Positions 12,213 through 23,907 of a stretch of 64,000 bases of DNA are shown here, in pieces; the stretch's first letter is position 1, and each line of letters starts with the position of its first letter. A model generated the notes under the pieces. It saw only the letters and a list, made by a program, of their open reading frames with translations, was not told where the DNA came from and did no database searches. Source of the stretch: Icerya purchasi (Eukaryota; Arthropoda; Insecta; Hemiptera; Monophlebidae). Where the stretch lies: the NCBI GenBank assembly GCA_039619475.1, contig CM077116.1:3224001-3288000 (forward strand), given 5' to 3'. The position numbers were made by a program, and so were the translations under genes.

Positions 12213-12640
12213 ATGGACACGTTAACTATTCTACAGTGGAATTGCCGCAGTCTAAGAGCCAATATAAATTTATTAGAGGGGTTATTAGATCTTCATAATG
12301 TCAGCGTTACTCTTCTCTCCGAAACGTGCTCCGGTCGGATATAAATTTTAATGTTGGACACTTCAGGTCAGTTAGATGTGATCGCGATGACGTCTATGGT
12401 GATTCTGCAATCCTGGTTAGAAATGACATTCCATTCTGCGCTTATGATGTCTCCCTTAATTTCCCCCTTGGTCATAATCTACCTAACATTGTTCACATCT
12501 CCGTTCAGTCTTCCTCTGCACGTCTTATTAACATTGTTCCCATCTATGTTCCGATTAGTTTCGATTTTTCGCTTCCTACTTTCATTGATTTTTCATCCTT
12601 TTATCATCGGTGGTGACCGGAATGTTCATTCTCCTTTATG
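12213..12640 (+). pseudogene. I-like ORF2 start, APE endonuclease (truncated)
   Basis: From the ATG the product begins MDTLTILQWNCRSLRANINL, the canonical N-terminus of an APE-like endonuclease with catalytic Asn in QWN, then VTLLSET with the catalytic Glu. A frameshift near 12335 is followed by SAILVRNDIPF, and a further shift by FIIGGDRNVHSPL (GGDFNVHSPLW). The homology stops at the (AT)n tract at 12641, where a SINE candidate begins on the other strand. The rest of ORF2 is absent from this copy. Confidence 0.7.
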
Positions 12641-12671
<31 letters not shown>

Positions 12672-12880
12672 GTAAAGAAATCGCATACTCTTGATAAGGC
12701 TTCATGGATTGTGAAATTAAAGTTCACAATGTACTAAGCTTAATGAATGAAGAGAATACTGGCGAACCAGTTTTTTTCTCTTGGTCACCTTTTAGCCAAT
12801 TGTCTCAGGTTGGATAAACTTTGTGGCGACTAGGATCAGGCGAGCACTTTAACTACTAGGCTGCCGCGTTATCTATACAT
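12641..12880 (-). mobile_element. tRNA-derived SINE candidate with (AT)n tail
   Basis: On the minus strand a tRNA-like head (about 12870-12805) contains CAGCCTAGTAGTTAAAG, like an A box, and AAGTTTATCCAACC, a shortened B-box-like stretch, with GCTCGCCTGATCC between. A body of about 140 bp follows and then (AT)14 at 12641-12668 as the apparent 3' tail. Size, order and tail fit a tRNA-SINE. The B box is poor and I see no second copy in the window, so this is tentative. Confidence 0.4.
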
Positions 12881-14689
12881 AGCGGCGAATCGATCGTCCG
12901 TTACTCAAAGCGGTACCAAGTGTACATAAAAATTAGAATCTATAATAGTATAATTTCATATTGGTCTTATGTAGAGATCGTTATTTTATGTCCCCCGGAA
13001 TAAGCCACTTATGATTCCGATCGGTAGCATACTGAAGCAAGCGATAACCTTCCGTGTATCGTTTACCAACTAAATTTTAATACTTTCTAAGTAATATTCT
13101 AGGCTTTTGATATGGTATGCAACTAAATTGGCTACAAACTTCGAATATGGCACCTATTTAAACGCGCTACTTGCTTAAGTGTCATAATGAATTAAATTAG
13201 TTTTCATTATTCGCTGTATTCTAGCTATCATTTAAACCAACGAGTTTTGTTGTAATCGGTTAAGGTGCAATGGTTGCATTGCGCGATTTTGTTTCACTTT
13301 ATCGTTTCACGAGCAACTTTCAAGACGTTTCACGTCAAAAATGCTTCTTTGGAAAAGTGCTAGCATTATGTGCCGTCGAAATTCTTACCGGCTTATTTTA
13401 AGCAGAAACATTAACTAATTATGTCTTTTTTTTGTTTGCTTTCATCTTAATTTTTTTGTTTCTCAATTTTAATTCTAACACATATGGAGATAGATGCGGG
13501 CGTGATTCATCGCTTTGAAAATTATTTATTTAAATAATTTTCTTTAATTTTAATTCTGATTCGTTTGTTCCACAATAATTTTTGGTGTCACCATATTTTT
13601 AAACATGCCATTGTAATTCTGATGTGTATACCTGAGAAAAAAAGTACTTTCCTCAAGTATTGGACGAACCTCGAGATCAGCCCGTTATTTAAACTGAAAA
13701 AAAAAAAGAGTAAAACTTTTGTACACTTCACTTAGCCGTAAGCTCAGGCAATAATCTGACATTGTTATAGCCTTAATTTTATGATTGCGTAATTCGGAAA
13801 TTCACGCAAGAGATGCGCGGTTTCAGTAATAACTGTATATTAATTTTTTATCAAATATAGAATTTTACGTAGTGTTTATACCTCCTGCGCTGATATTCGA
13901 AATTAATTGTAGATGGTGATTTGATTACAAAGCGGTACCAAAAAAAAAAAAAAGAAAAAAAAAACCTCCATTTAATGCCATTTTCTACGCCATTCGCAGA
14001 AACATTGAATCAAGGATACGCTTTTTTGAATATTGTATTTAGAATATTGCGCTATATTTTCAGTAATTATTTAAAAGTATATAGGCGAAAAAGAGAAAAA
14101 GAAGAAAAACGTTATCGCTCTACACGTTAATTTATAAAGAAGAAATGCAAGATAAAGTAGACATTTTTTAGTTTAGCGAAATTTTTCTGGATAAATTGTA
14201 TTGACGACGTCATCGCGACACACATTTTTGTTTGAGCCTTTTTTTCTCTTGAAAAAACAAATAAAATCATATTCACGTTAAAAATCCTACGTTGCGGACA
14301 GACAATGAAACAACACGATTCACGAACTGAGCATTGATTTTTTCTCGTGATAGAAAAGAAGCGCTATCCACAGTCGAACACGGTTCACATTGTGCGCGTG
14401 TATTATAATTAATCGGTTTAAAGGATAGAAGATGAAAAGTGAGGCATGATTTAAAATCCGAAGCGGCGACGCGGGAACGCAGGTAGGCAAGAGGGAATGT
14501 CGTGTTCGACAGTAGCGGCACAATGGATTTTGTTTAACAGAGCGAAAAACGGCAGATAAACAGCAGAATTAACAGCCGTTGCAAATGGAGCAGAGACTTC
14601 GCATTTTAATTATCTGCACCCTCTAGTCGTTTGCAATTTCCTCGAATCTTTGCCTTCGTGTCTTCGTGTGTGTCTTAGACTGTCTTGAA
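12881..14689. other. unassigned AT-rich DNA
   Basis: No recognised coding or RNA signal. There is an A-rich run near 13940-13965. Confidence 0.4.
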
Positions 14690-14707
14690 GACGGTACGCG
14701 TACCGTC
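14690..14707. repeat. perfect 18-bp palindrome
   Basis: GACGGTACGCGTACCGTC is its own reverse complement. It stands alone with no tandem context; function unknown. Confidence 0.85.
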
Positions 14708-17700
14708 CTGCTCCTCGAAGTTAGTTTCATTTAACCCTATGACGGTTTTGTTTTTTTTTTGGCATTTTGTTAAGGTACTTCATACAGTTTAATATTTCGA
14801 TGCTTTCAGTTTCTGATTATATGTTTACTTTCGCATATTAAATGCCCGATACTTCATAGAAATCCGTTTTCACCAAGCGTCTATTCATGATTAGTTCTAA
14901 CCCGAAGCATTTTTCCAGAGAAAGAGAGAATATTTTTTAGCCGATTCTGCGACGAGTCAGAAATATTATTTGAATATGTACGCAACATACAAAGTGATCT
15001 ACGAATATTGATTGTGGAAATAAACTTCCATGGATATTATGACATCAATCCTCTCGCTGTCTCACTGACTGATAACACAACGCAACGGCGACGACTAAAA
15101 CGCTTACACCACAACGACCTTCTTCGGGAACCACATAGAATTACCGTGCACCCATAATATACCTGTATGGAGCGCTGCCTATTCTGTACAACTAGAATGT
15201 ACAAATAGGTAGTCACAACGCTCGGAATCGAGCGATACGACTGAAAAAAGATATACCTGTATGTTACTTTTTAGGCTGCTAGCCACAACATATCTATGAT
15301 TATAACAATTATTTATAGTATTTAATACTAATTTTTATTCTAAGCAACTTCGCAATAATATAGAGAGGAAAAAAAAGGGAAAAGAATTTGCGGACGTATA
15401 AAATTCTCGTCGATTCGTGCCTAAGTCGGAATTGTCGAATAAATAAATTATAATATATACCTACGATAATAACGGGCCGATAAATCGGGGGAAACGTTAA
15501 TAACAAAGTGGAAAAATCGATAAAAAAATAGGTATAAATAATTAGACAAAGAAAAAAGTAATTCAATAATAGGTGAAATAGAAAATTTATTGCTAAATAA
15601 AGTTACGTACAGACTATATTATTAACATGCTCATTTGTTACGATATTCTACAAAATTTCATACGCTCTGAGGGGAGATACATAGACGTCAACTTTGTAAG
15701 AACTTTTTTAAACGGCTCTTTTTTCTTTCAATTTTTCTTAAATTATTTAAAACCTACTAGACGATCGACTTTTCGCAAAGTTTTGACGACACCTTGCATC
15801 AAAACGTGTGACTGTTATAAACCGTCGAACTGTAAAATTATGTATGAATGAATTTTTTCACGGTGCCTCAGAATTCTGCATGTAATCGATTTATATAAAC
15901 ATTAACAGGCGACGTATTCCGCTAGCCGCACCTGCATCCTTTAGTGCGCGTGGACATTTATGTTTTCTCGATTTTGTTCGCTCTCCTTCAACAGCTGAGA
16001 AAACATTGCAAAATCTATTCCAATTTTAACTTCCACCTATCGTAGAGTTGATGCAATAACGATCGATGTGGAAGATCTTTCGGATACATTCAATTACGTT
16101 ATCTAAGAGTATAAGAAATTAGTTAATTTTATCGATACGTTAAATTTTTTATTAACCTTAACCTTTTTTTTAAGCAGAATTTTTCATTTCATATTTAAAA
16201 ATACACCAGCAGATTCTTTTACCACGTATTCGATATGCTTTTTGTGCGGACGCTTTTAGTCAAGAAGAGAACTCTGCGAAGGATATCTCAGAACATTTTC
16301 GGAACGCACTATTTCGTTATTATCTGAATTTAGCGTCGGGGCTGTTCTTGTGTGAAAAGTGTAATCTCATTTTTTACGTATGTTGGCACTAATTTTAGGG
16401 GCTATCAAACTCTTCATTTTTCAGAGGTGTTACAATAAAGAATTCTCTCTATATAGCGTAACAGCAGTGGCGCTTGTAGGTTAATTCCCATCTTCCAATA
16501 AGCTAAAAGTACCATAGTTATTTTAAGGCATTTTTATTAATTACGAAACCAGTTAAATTTACGGGGAAGATATATGAGTAAGAAACAAATGGAAAAAACC
16601 TACGGCTATTAGTAAATAACCGAGCAATGCAGCCCTTCGTACAGACGGAAGTGAAACTTTCAAGTTTGAAAATTAAGTAAAATACCTGGACAAGCAAATT
16701 GGCTCGCCATAAACCATATACCATTATCATGTGTAAGGAGTAAAATGGTTGTTGCTAGCTCTTTTTGAAGGTTTCAATATCGTTTTCCCCTGATAATACA
16801 TCTTAGTATTCTGTTCATCTTAGCAACTTTAGTTATATAATTGTTTTAAAATGTGAAGCACAGATCGAAATTACCTTCGAAATTTACAACAATAATAATT
16901 TTTCAAATATAATTAATCGGATAAATTTTTTTTTTTTTTTTGTTATCGCTAAACCTTTCTCGGTTAAGCCTATAACATATCTGATTTTATCTACGCTTTT
17001 ACGTTCAAAATATTCTATTAAACTGCGCACCAGTTCAACCGAACTATAATCGAAGATCAAATTCTCGTGTAAATTTATCGTTTATTCTGCGGTAAAATGT
17101 TATTTATGGATCTCATCGTATTGCAACAGATCTTGAGGGTTAATTATACTTCTAAATGTCATTGATTCGCATGTAATAAACTTTCTTATCTCGTTATTGT
17201 TAAGGTAGTCGTCGCAATAAAAAAATTTTGGAAAAAAAAAAGGGAAATATCATTGATATCTAGGCTCATAGACATTTTTAAATTAGTCGCTGCAGACAAA
17301 GCGCGATACTGTATTACGCGGCACAACGATACACAGCTTTTAACGTGCACAACGATATGCATGGTACTTGTTCACATTGCGAGTAATGTAAATGTGTACT
17401 TTTTGTAATTGCTTAAAGTGCATACGAGGTTGCGTTAGCGTCGAAATTTAAAAATAAAAATATTTCAATGTCTGAAAAAGTTATGTAAAAAAAGCATTGC
17501 AACATCGTGTAAAAAATCACAATATTCAGAAGAAAATACGACCTTTTTAGTTTGGTTTTTATAAAATCAAAGAAATACAGCTTATCGATGGTATTTAAAA
17601 CGAGGTTTATGTTAAACGATATAAGAAAATGATAACAGAACCAAAAAGAGAAAAGCAATATTTCTTGAAAATTCGAACAGAAAAAGGTGATAAAAGAAAT

Positions 17701-17800
17701 ACAATTAATCGAAAAAAATAGTATAAAAGGAAAAAATACTTATTGTGTAATATTAACTTAAACAAACAACCCAAACTTTATTAAAATACAGTATAATTAA
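14708..17800. other. unassigned AT-rich DNA
   Basis: No protein motif was recognised on either strand across about 3 kb. An imperfect inverted stretch lies near 15178-15210 (CTATTCTGTACAAC and GTACAAATAG). Short A/T runs occur at 16927-16942 and elsewhere. Confidence 0.4.
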
Positions 17801-17810
17801 ACATTTTTTT

Positions 17811-17897
17811 ATAACCCACCGACTAGTTTCGGATAAGATTAATCCGTATTTATGGTGTAAGAATGGATTAATTTCCGAAACTAGACGGTGGATTATA
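17811..17897. repeat. imperfect inverted repeat, possible PLE terminus
   Basis: The left arm runs through ACCGACTAGTTTCGGA and TTAATCC, the right arm through GGATTAA, TCCGAAACTAG and GGTGGATTAT, around a centre of about 19 bp. A palindromic unit with CGAAACTAG recalls the terminal regions of some Penelope-like elements, but there is no CTGATGA core. It directly precedes the (TTA)n tail of the minus-strand I-like copy. Confidence 0.5.
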
Positions 17898-17904
17898 AAA
17901 TAAA

Positions 17905-18935
17905 TGTTAATTATTATTATTATTTATTTATTTGTAAAGCGCGTGTGTACAAAGTTATGCGCTAAAATTAGAAAATATATTATTTTACGGATACATAAGT
18001 TACATTATTATATTTATATTAAATGATACATGTCGCATATTCTGTAAAATCAGTAGTATTTGTTTTCTATCCTCTTCATCTGCTAGCGCTTCGGCAAGAT
18101 CCTGATAGGGTTTATTTACCAATTTTATTTACGACAAGTGAGCAGAAGATGTTCAACAGACAGACGGGAGCCGCATTCCTCACATTCAGGCTGTGTTTTT
18201 TCAAGAGAGGTATGTAACTTTCGTATAATTCCGACTCTGGCTAGGACCACCTCCTCATGTCTGTGTTTACGTGTAGAAATGTGCCGGGGGGCGGTAGAGT
18301 CACGGATACGGCGTAGTGTGTTTGTGAGTAGTATATCTATCCAAATTTTGGACCATTTCAGGTGAAGCGCCATTTTTTAGCATTGTGTTCACGGTATTTT
18401 ATAATATTTCTTACCCAATTTGGAGGTTGATACAATTGAGAAGAATTGTGAAACCATCGGAAAATAGTACTGGTCTTACTGGAGGGTGAACTGCTGTTAC
18501 AATGTCGTATATCGCGATATTGAATAGGGTTGGGCTGATTACAGAGCCTTGTGGGACTCCATTAATTAATTCATAAAAATTTGATAAGACTGTGCCTATA
18601 CGGACTTGGAATTGGGGGTTTGATAAAAAATCAGCAACAAAGTGGGTCATATTTCCTTTGATTTTCCAATCAAGCAGGGCAACCGAAATTTTTTGCTTCC
18701 AAGTAGTGTCAAAAGCTTTTTTGCAGTCGAAAAAAACGGCAAGAAGGTGTCTCTAACGCTGCATTTTGTATAAAGAAAACCTGATCTAATGTTGATCTGG
18801 AATTACGAAACCCATATTGAGCATTAGTGAGCAAACTCTCTTGCTCGAGAGTCCACATTAATCCGGCGTTATTGATTTTTTCTAGAAACTTTCATAAAAC
18901 TGAAGTCAGCGATATTGGTCTGTAACTGTCAAAAT
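17905..18935 (-). pseudogene. I-like ORF2, RT joined to C-terminal zinc region
   Basis: The minus strand shows, in order, RPISLTSVL, then LLTNAQYGFRNSRSTLDQVF (RT block 2), then CKKAFDTTWKQK with the palm aspartate, then INGVPQGSVISPTLFN (block 4). The active-site block YADDF is degraded to FSDGF. About 40 bp further on the frame jumps to RKHRHEEVVLARVGIIRKLH and ECEECGSRLSVEHLLLTC, the cysteine region after RNase H. The RT thumb and RNase H are therefore deleted. A 3' UTR with a (TAA)/(TAAA) tail at 17905-17935 closes the copy. Two frameshifts. Confidence 0.7.
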
Positions 18936-20480
18936 GTTATTATATATTGCGTTTTAAAGTTTGTGTTGTTTGTCTAAAACAATTAGTCGTATCGGCACAA
19001 TGGATGAAATTTAAAAATGTTTTTTTTCTTCTCCCCGGATTACACTATACAGTTTGCTGATAACAGTACCGCTAAAGAAAAGGTAAAATTGCACGATTAT
19101 ATCACATCGCGGTAAATCGCTCTTCGCGTAAGAACCGTCATCTAATAAATGTAATTTTACCGCGCGATGCAATCCACGTAGCGGTCTCACGAAATTGACG
19201 ACGTAAACTATTGTTGACGTTCGTAAATAATTGGACAACTTGATTCGAACGTTGAAGTGGTTTTCTCTCACTTTTTTTTTATAACATCTAAAACCTGGCA
19301 AGGAGGATTATCACGGTGAATTAAAAGTACTTCGATAAATTAACGTTCAAATGAAATGGTACTTCCGATGCCGATTCAGCGCTCAAATTATTATGTTTTG
19401 CTCGTAAATGTTTCGTCGTTTACCCTAAACATTGATTTTTCTCTTACTCTGATCCTAAACTTAACGTTAAAAATTTTTCCTTGTCACACTTTCTTCGTTC
19501 TCATATCATAAATGCTAATTCGAAGAAAGAAAAAAATTAACATTTTCTCTGAAATTTAATTCTAATCCACAGAAACATTCCTCATTTTTAATGCGCTCTT
19601 AACTGCACGATTGAGATTCTTTTTTCCGTCCTAATAAATATCGACTACAATTGTAAAGCACTTTCTTTAAAAAATTTTCTGTTCAGAAAACACCTTTTTT
19701 AAATTAATTTCCGCCTCCTCTACCCACGGATCAAATTAAGCAGTTGCGAATTAAACGATTTCAGTTTAAATATCGCTAGCTATTACGTAACAATTGGAGT
19801 TATTTACTAATAAAGTTTTAATTCCCATAAGGCGCCTATTATACATTGTTACTCTCGTCAAATTTATTGGCAATATTGCGAAGCGTGTAATTTTAAAGTA
19901 ATGGATAATAATAATAATAATAGTAAACCTTCTTCTTATTGGTCGTTCTGATCGGGCTTATTAGCGTGCACATTTTTAATATAATGCCAGTCTACGACTA
20001 TACTTGTAAGAAAATGTTCGACCGCTATTATCTGTAGTGCTTTGCGATACGAGAAATACGTTAATTTAGCAAAGAGTTATCGGTTGTGTAAATTTGACCT
20101 TTCTATTCGATATTTAAAAATAATATAAAGTTCATTTAGTTCGTGTTTTTTCTTATTTTTTTCCGAATGGGCGCTGCAGACTCTGTGAAACTAGCGTGTC
20201 CGATATTAATATTTCGACTCTGAACAAAGCACATTCTCCGATCAGACGATTGAAAAATGCGAGCCGATATTAGCGGTTTTCGCATTTGATTGATAAAGTA
20301 AATAGCGCTGACTGGGCAATTTCGTTCTCGTTCTTTTCGTCGGAGATCTGTCTGATTTGTAAGGTTGTTTTTATCTCGGTAGGGCGCAGGATACTGTTTG
20401 CCGGAGAGATCCGGTATCGTGCGCTAGGCAAGAATAAACAGAGCGAACGCTGACGGACAAAGAAAGTTTATTAAGACGAC
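18936..20480. other. unassigned DNA
   Basis: A 96-codon minus-strand frame at 19011-19301 has no recognisable domain. (ATA)n with a CTTCTTCTT run lies at 19906-19940; by analogy with 33.46 and 38.36 kb this could be the tail of a retroelement scrap. Nothing else was recognised. Confidence 0.4.
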
Positions 20481-21360
20481 GCAGGGTCTTTGCTGCGTGT
20501 TTTCTTCCTAGAAATTAATAATAAGCGGGCCGAGCAAGATAATTGGCCTAACTAGCTGCGCCGAACCGGCAGATACCTTAGGTTGATTTTAATTTTCGGA
20601 AACGGGGAATCGTTTGCCGGGCCGGAACGATGTGATTGCTGCAGCGGGACAGCGTAGCTGGAGCATCGAGGCTGAAGAGACAATTTCGCGGGAAATATCG
20701 CCGGCTGCAATAGGAAGCGGCAGAATGATAATGGGCTATAGGCTGGTATAGGCTGCTATAGGCTGGTATGGGCTGGTATAGGCTGGCAAGCTGTTGGTTC
20801 GTTGTAATGCCAGCGGCGTTCCTTTGCAACGGTTCCGTTAGAACAAATCCCTATCGTCTGGAAATCGCTAATGATGTTGTTGCACCATAACGCGAATACG
20901 AATTTGCCGGCACAGTTAAAACTACGTAGCTTGCTACGAATTTTTCCACGCATACAACGTACTCGCTTCTAGTAGAGCACCGATATGTTCCGCATGATTT
21001 TTTTCCCGACTTCGTGAACGAACTGATGAACACGCTAAGCACACGGATAACGATGCGATTGCATGTAGCGATCGGCGGCTGCGTTAACAAGAGCGCTTAT
21101 TTCGTTATCAGCATACGTTATTGCTTCCAATCTTCTCCAGTCCGCTCTCCAGAAATCTTTGCATAAGCGCACTTACGCTGCCAGAGCCCGCAGAAAAAAT
21201 CCGACGCCGAACATTATTTCGAACGAGAGATAATATACGTGCGCATGCAGCAGTGCAGCAAATACGACAGCGACAGCGACAAAAGGTTTTGTTTTTCATC
21301 GGTCCAACGTGTCGCCTCTCCAGTGCCACTCCGCATTTTCTACCGCCTATAATGATGTAA
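20481..21360. other. CpG-dense GC-rich block
   Basis: GC and CpG content are higher than in the flanks. Overlapping 65-85 codon frames on both strands lack domains and are best read as a GC effect. It contains the minisatellite at 20734-20787. Possible host regulatory region; not assigned. Confidence 0.3.
20734..20787 (+). repeat. 10-bp minisatellite (GGCTGGTATA)n
   Basis: About 5.5 units of GGCTGGTATA with single-base variants (GGCTGCTATA, GGCTGGTATG). Confidence 0.85.
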
Positions 21361-21995
21361 CGTTAGACGCTAAGCGTGAGCAATCTGAAGGACTTTCAAT
21401 TCCGATAATGAACTACAACAAAAAAACGTCGTCCTCGGACCAACTCTGCGTGTTTTCTTTATAGGGGTTTTTCTCTTTTTTTGTCCTAATCACGTATTCT
21501 TTTGAACTGATTTTATTTGCGTATGCGCGCGCTTACCTACAGATATTATCCTATCGAAAATCAGAAAAACATACCGATCATAAATGAACAGATTAGTTTT
21601 CCTATTGCTGATAAACGGCAGCGTGCACCCCATTTTCCCCGTAATGCTGCTAATTTGTATAAACAATTCGTGACATAATCTGTACCTGTGATCCCGAAAA
21701 AAGGTAGCGAACAAAAAATCGTCACGCTCCTAAATCCGTAATTACATGAATTAAAACGAATTTTCCCGACTGTGCTGTATTTAAACAATTAGTGCATCCG
21801 GTCGGGAGTAGTCATAATGATCAAATATAAATGGTGCTCTTTTCATATATATGCGGAATTATTATTTTACACGTACATTTTAATTTTTTTTAGTTTTTTG
21901 GGCTCGTCAGAAACCATTAAAAAAGGAAGTAGTCAATTATATCTTTATACGATATCAAATGTTGTTAGGGGAAAGGAACAAATAATGGGCAAACG
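21361..21995. other. unassigned DNA
   Basis: Short overlapping frames only; no recognised motif. Confidence 0.4.
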
Positions 21996-21999
21996 TATG

Positions 22000-22480
22000 G
22001 AGAGGGAAAAGATAGGATATAAGCGGCGCAATATGGAGTAGGAAGACCAAGTCGCAGCAAACTGAAGTAGAAAGTAGAAAGAGATAAACACCTAATAAAC
22101 ACATGACATCATTGCAAATACGCTCTTTGTTTGAATACGGAGAGGCAATCAACGAAAAACGAAAACGAGAGGAAAATATTAGAGTATGGCTCAAGAACGC
22201 AGACGAATAATGGAGACAACAACAGAACGACGAAATGAAGGAAACACAGAGTTAGCAGGAAGACTAGGTTGAACAAAATGAATAGAAAGAATAATTGTTA
22301 GAAAAAGAGGAAGTGCGTACATATCCGATACTATAATCTGAAATGAAAATTTTTACACAATGCAAGAAGATTAGAGGATGGGATTTTTCTTAAGAAAAAA
22401 AAGTGGAAAGAGGCAGCAACCCGAGTCAAGGAGTTCGCCGCTTTACTACTGATGAGGATCTTTTTGTGGGCGCTGCCTAA
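22000..22480 (-). pseudogene. probable I-like ORF2 C-terminal relic
   Basis: The plus strand is purine-rich, the antisense signature of this family. On the minus strand FRRSVVVSIIRLRS sits where I-like elements carry RR-ISAICRLRFGH, and a cysteine-containing stretch follows (AMMSCVY, compare NHILFAC). The match is weak with several breaks, so the call rests partly on composition. Confidence 0.3.
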
Positions 22481-22599
22481 CAATCGCAGACATGGATAAA
22501 AATACTTTTCTTTTTATGCTGGTTACACCGCGCATTTAGTTTAAATAGACATAATATATTATAATCAGGTATAACGGCTAACAAGACGTGAGAGCTTTC

Positions 22600-22862
22600 C
22601 TTTCCTTTAAGGTATCCTTTATATTTTTTCGTCTACACATGTATTTCCCTTCGGACTGCTAATTGCACGAGTTCTAGTACCGGTCTTTTTTGACTCCCTT
22701 GTTATCTCTCCATATTAGTTCTGGCCGTCTCCACCTTCCCCGAATAACTTTCTTAGTGTTCTCAGTTTCCTTTTGTCTTACGTTCTTCCTTCTTGATAGG
22801 TAATCGTCCGTAGCTGACAAGCCCAATAAAAAAGTAAAAAAAGGAAAAAAGGAAAAAAAAAA
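22600..22862 (+). mobile_element. 3' UTR and A-rich tail of a plus-strand retroelement
   Basis: A pyrimidine-rich stretch ends in CAAGCCCAATAAAAAAG and an A-rich tail at about 22828-22862. Right after the tail, minus-strand RNase H coding sequence begins abruptly. The arrangement suggests a truncated plus-strand copy inserted within, or next to, the RNase H of another element. No codons were recognised. Confidence 0.35.
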
Positions 22863-23650
22863 GATGCCCGAATGGCTAGGAACCCACAGTAAATATCTCA
22901 ATATAAATGGAATGGAGGGAAGAAAGAGTACGAATAAATGAGCGTAAATGAAGTATAATAAAATCACAGGAAAGATTAAATTGAAGGGAAGTCATAGAGT
23001 CAGATATAATCAAGAATTTAGAGGAAAGTTGATGGGAGGAAATGAAAATAATGGAACGTAGGACAGTCATTAATACGTGTTCATGAATGTAGAACAAAAA
23101 GGAGGCAAATGAAAAGATTCTTAAAAACCAGAATTTGGATAAAAGAAGCGCCGACACCACCCGACCTCTTTGAACCATCTGTAAATACGGTTACATGCGA
23201 CAGAAATTGAGAATTGATAGTACTGTGGAATTTCTGTTTAATGAAGGGCTGCGGAAGAAATTTGGAGAGCGTAAGTATAGCAAACATATTTGGAGGACGG
23301 CAGAGTTCGGTTAAATTAAAAGAGAAATAAGGGAGATTATCAAAGGACATTATGGATAAGAACGAAACGAACTAAGCCGAAGAGAGACGAAGGATAAAAT
23401 AGGGGTTTTCCTAGGTGCGAAACGCTAATTCCTAGAAATAGAAAGATATGAATGGATAAGAGGAGAACACGTAAGTAGAAGACGCTTAGCAAGAAAACGA
23501 TAGCCTAAATAAGATCTGTGAATAGAAAGGGGTGGTGGATACGTAGATATATATTGAAGACTGTATTTAATATTTTCTTTATATCGTTGAAATTGTTGCG
23601 ATGTTAAAAACCGTTCTAAGAATCGGTAATGGGTTCTAATCATCGATGGT
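22863..23650 (-). pseudogene. I-like RT C-terminus and RNase H relic
   Basis: On the minus strand, PLSIHRSYLGYRFLAKRLL is the conserved block after the RT thumb. Then come NLTELCRPPNMFAILTLSKF and LSHVTVFTDGSKRSGGVGAS, the first RNase H strand with catalytic Asp in TDGS. Next are FISSHQLSSKFLIISDSMTS, with the Asp of SDS, and finally WVPSHSGI, the fourth RNase H motif, where homology stops at 22862. At least four frameshifts. This is the best preserved RNase H aspartate pair in the window. Confidence 0.65.
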
Positions 23651-23823
23651 ATAGTATAAGTATACTGGTAAGAAATTAACTTAAATAGAACTACCGTAAA
23701 ATGTGTGGAAATTGACTCTGATCGTTCGTCGTGATTATCAATGGAAAGGCCAAATTTGAAAGAGAAATTTTAACACATTTAAATAATTCGTTAATAACTG
23801 TGTTGAATTATTACACGTGTCTT

Positions 23824-23828
<5 letters not shown>

Positions 23829-23905
<77 letters not shown>
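23829..23905 (+). repeat. compound microsatellite (AT)n(ATT)n
   Basis: About 21 AT units followed directly by about 11 ATT units. Confidence 0.9.

Positions 23906-23907
<2 letters not shown>

Noticed and set aside
12800..12880. Functional tRNA gene
   Set aside because: A- and B-box-like stretches occur but no full cloverleaf can be drawn; a SINE head is more likely.
22443..22480. CTGATGAGGATC as a second hammerhead core
   Set aside because: No GAAA and no closing stems follow at the right distance.
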